Assembly (NCBI RefSeq): GCF_000590555.1
Contig: NC_022198.1
Coordinates: 1,730,028 to 1,794,027, forward strand
DNA: 64,000 bases
From: Corynebacterium argentoratense DSM 44202
GTDB lineage: Bacteria; Actinomycetota; Actinomycetes; Mycobacteriales; Mycobacteriaceae
Direction: 5' to 3'
Of the stretch, positions 62,237 through 64,000 are shown in pieces (position 1 is the first letter of the stretch; each line of letters opens with the position of its first letter). The position numbers were made by a program, and so were the translations under genes. Below the pieces are notes generated by a model. That model did no database searches, had not been told where the DNA came from, and was given only the letters and a program-made list of their open reading frames with translations.

Positions 62237-63616
62237 CTACTTACCTGCCTTCAATTGCCACTGGGCGCCATCCGCCGTGTCAATAACCTCGACACCAGCA
62301 GCCGCGAGGGTGTCACGCACCTCATCAGCAACCGCCCAATCCTTGTTTGCTCGTGCCTGCGCCCGGCGAACAAGCTGCGCCTCCACGAGGGCATCCAGTG
62401 CGCCCATCGCAGCAGAATTATCCTGCCCACTGTGCCAGGTTTCCGCCAGCGGGTCAACGCCAAGCACAGCAGCCATCGCGCGAACCGACTGAGCCAAGGC
62501 ACTAGCCTGCTCCCGATCGCCCTCAGCCAGCGCAGTATTACCCTTGCGGACAGCGCCGTGGATCACCGCCAAAGCCTTCGGCACGGCGAAGTCCTCGTCC
62601 ATCGCCTCGGCGAACTCCGGGGCGACCTCGCCAGGCTCGGCATCGGGGAACTTCGAGACAAAATCCTCAATGCGACGGTAGCCCGCAGCAGCCTCCAACA
62701 AAGCGCCCTCGGAGTACTCAATCATCGAGCGATAATGAGCGCTACCCAGGTAGTAGCGCAGCTCCACAGGCCGCACAATCTTGGTGATGTTCTCGACACT
62801 CAACACGTTGCCCAAGGACTTACTCATTTTCTCACCGGCCATCGTCACCCAACCGTTGTGCATCCAATAGCGGGCAAAACCGTCACCAGCAGCATGAGCC
62901 TGAGCGATCTCATTTTCGTGATGGGGGAACTTCAAATCCAGACCACCACCATGGATGTCGAACTCCGCACCCAAATACTTGGTAGCCATCGCCGTGCACT
63001 CAATATGCCAACCAGGGCGGCCGTCACCCCACGGGGTAGGCCACGAAGGCTCACCCGGCTTAGCCGCCTTCCACATAGTGAAATCACGAGGATCACGCTT
63101 ACCAGTGCCGGCAGACTCCCCCTGATCCATCTCATCAAGCTTCTGGCCAGACAACTGGCCATAGCCCTCGATAGTGGCCGGGCTGCAATACACATTGCCA
63201 TCCGAGGCATAGCCATGGCCGGCATCAATAATGCGCTGCATGTACTCCACCATCTCAGTAATGTGGCCCGTCGCCCGAGGCTCCAACGACGGCGGACGCA
63301 CACCCAACTGGCTATAAGCCCAGTTAAAAGCACGCTCATGAGTAGCCGCCCACTCCCACCACGGGCGACCATTGTCCGCGGCCTTCGTCAGGATCTTGTC
63401 ATCAATGTTGGTGACATTGCGCACGAACGCGACGTCAAAACCCTTGTACTCAAGCCAATTACGCACAATATCGAACGCCACGCCACTACGCAGATGCCCA
63501 ATATGCGGCACCGACTGCACCGTCGCACCACACAGATACACCGACGCATGGCCGGGGCGCAAAGGTTCGAAATCGCGGAGCTGTCTAGTCGCCGAATCAT
63601 AAATGCGTAAAGTCAC
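62237..63616 (-). CDS. cysS: Cysteinyl-tRNA synthetase CysS
   Basis: 459 aa from the GTG at 63616; the longer frame has no similarity. Class I aminoacyl-tRNA synthetase with HIGH motif [14 protein letters not shown] near residue 37 and KMSKS in [12 protein letters not shown]. The zinc/cysteine discrimination residues fall in [19 protein letters not shown] and [10 protein letters not shown]. It lies 10 nt after ispF and touches rlmB, as in many actinobacteria. Confidence 0.96.
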   Translation of the reverse strand: MTLRIYDSATRQLRDFEPLRPGHASVYLCGATVQSVPHIGHLRSGVAFDIVRNWLEYKGFDVAFVRNVTNIDDKILTKAADNGRPWWEWAATHERAFNWAYSQLGVRPPSLEPRATGHITEMVEYMQRIIDAGHGYASDGNVYCSPATIEGYGQLSGQKLDEMDQGESAGTGKRDPRDFTMWKAAKPGEPSWPTPWGDGRPGWHIECTAMATKYLGAEFDIHGGGLDLKFPHHENEIAQAHAAGDGFARYWMHNGWVTMAGEKMSKSLGNVLSVENITKIVRPVELRYYLGSAHYRSMIEYSEGALLEAAAGYRRIEDFVSKFPDAEPGEVAPEFAEAMDEDFAVPKALAVIHGAVRKGNTALAEGDREQASALAQSVRAMAAVLGVDPLAETWHSGQDNSAAMGALDALVEAQLVRRAQARANKDWAVADEVRDTLAAAGVEVIDTADGAQWQLKAGK

Positions 63617-63626
63617 GGTATCAAGT

Positions 63627-64000
63627 CTATACACCCCGATACACCAAAGCAGTCGCGATGGCAGCCCGCCCACGGCCCTCGCCCGTAAAGCCCATATGAT
63701 CAGTCGTTGTCGCAGACACCGACACAGGCGCACCCAACAACTCCGACAAACGCTCCTCCGCCTCCACACGGCGCGCAGACATCTTCGGACTATTCGCAAT
63801 CAACTGCGCCGACACATTGCCCACAACAACCGACTCCCGATCCAACAACTCGCGAAGCTCCCGCAACAACTGCTCCCCCGACACCCCGTCATACTCCGGC
63901 CGACCCACCCCAACAAAACTGCCCAAATCCCCCAAACCCGACGCAGCCAGCACAGCATCGATCACAGCATGCGTCACGACGTCTCCATCCGAATGCCCCT
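63627..64000 (-). CDS. ispF: 2-C-methyl-D-erythritol 2,4-cyclodiphosphate synthase IspF (5' end outside window)
   Basis: Partial: the frame continues to the window edge, where it reads [19 protein letters not shown], the IspF metal-binding region. The rest matches the family: [12 protein letters not shown], then [27 protein letters not shown] and the C-terminal [27 protein letters not shown]. It cyclises CDP-methylerythritol phosphate in isoprenoid synthesis. About 124 codons are visible, so some 30-40 N-terminal residues are missing. Confidence 0.95.
   Translation of the reverse strand, partial: GHSDGDVVTHAVIDAVLAASGLGDLGSFVGVGRPEYDGVSGEQLLRELRELLDRESVVVGNVSAQLIANSPKMSARRVEAEERLSELLGAPVSVSATTTDHMGFTGEGRGRAAIATALVYRGV

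Noticed and set aside
2898..63437. The 10-mer as an operator for one regulator or as a Chi-like strand-biased site
   Set aside because: Most copies are inside coding regions of unrelated genes, which does not fit an operator. Orientation is nearly even (19 versus 23), so no leading-strand polarity is visible at this scale.
61298..63610. A 770-codon open frame on the plus strand
   Set aside because: It is antisense to cysS and rlmB, which have complete catalytic motifs. Its translation is Arg/His/Thr-rich with no domain. It arises from codon bias on the real strand.

Overview
The window reads as chromosome of a Corynebacterium or very close relative. It is moderately GC-rich and carries ramA, mycothiol synthase (mshD), thrE, poxB, otsA/otsB and a phoR/phoS-like pair, in an order I recall as similar to Corynebacterium glutamicum. 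That species comparison is from memory and was not run as an alignment.

Layout. 1-1118: 5' part of a 16S rRNA gene (minus), its leader, then murA. 2.9-6.8 kb: PduO-type B12 adenosyltransferase, RamA, a cobalamin riboswitch with no gene behind it, and cysK-cysE. 6.9-9.8 kb: a second cobalamin riboswitch and the cobalt importer cbiMNQO. 9.9-10.9 kb: five minus-strand tRNAs (Phe, Asp, Asp, Glu, Lys), most followed by a hairpin. 11-24 kb: acyl-CoA block with actA CoA-transferase, a Dus enzyme, thiolase, enoyl-CoA hydratase, acyl-CoA ligase, acyl-CoA dehydrogenase, HSD10-type dehydrogenase, AcuC deacetylase and a GNAT/acyl-CoA-synthetase-like acetyltransferase. 24-29 kb: mshD, LmeA-like protein, nitrobindin-like protein, pabC-like, ygfZ-like, DUF3073. 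29-50 kb: purine genes purM, purF, purL, purQ, purS, purC, purB, purD, interleaved with an oligopeptidase, a membrane DUF2156 protein, an esterase, an aminotransferase and a Trk/Ktr potassium system. 50-56 kb: HIT protein, hydrolase, ferredoxin, two-component system, poxB, pncA, tRNA-Thr. 56-64 kb: thrE, a lysine-rich tail protein, otsA-lipoprotein-otsB, a decayed lipoprotein/membrane gene, then rlmB, cysS and partial ispF.

The strongest unexplained signal is not a gene. The 10-mer TGACGYCGCG, usually preceded by A or T, occurs 42 times by my hand count, 19 in the + orientation and 23 in the - orientation. About 0.5 would be expected by chance from base composition. It is scattered through genes of every function and its spacing (about one per 1.5 kb) resembles DNA uptake sequences. 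Also notable are an approximately 90-bp element with terminal inverted repeats, present twice, each time 3' of a tRNA; a cobalamin riboswitch aimed antisense at cysE-cysK; an exact 36-bp tandem duplication in the thiolase; a run of apparently leaderless genes; and remnants of a peroxidase and of a lipoprotein/membrane gene.
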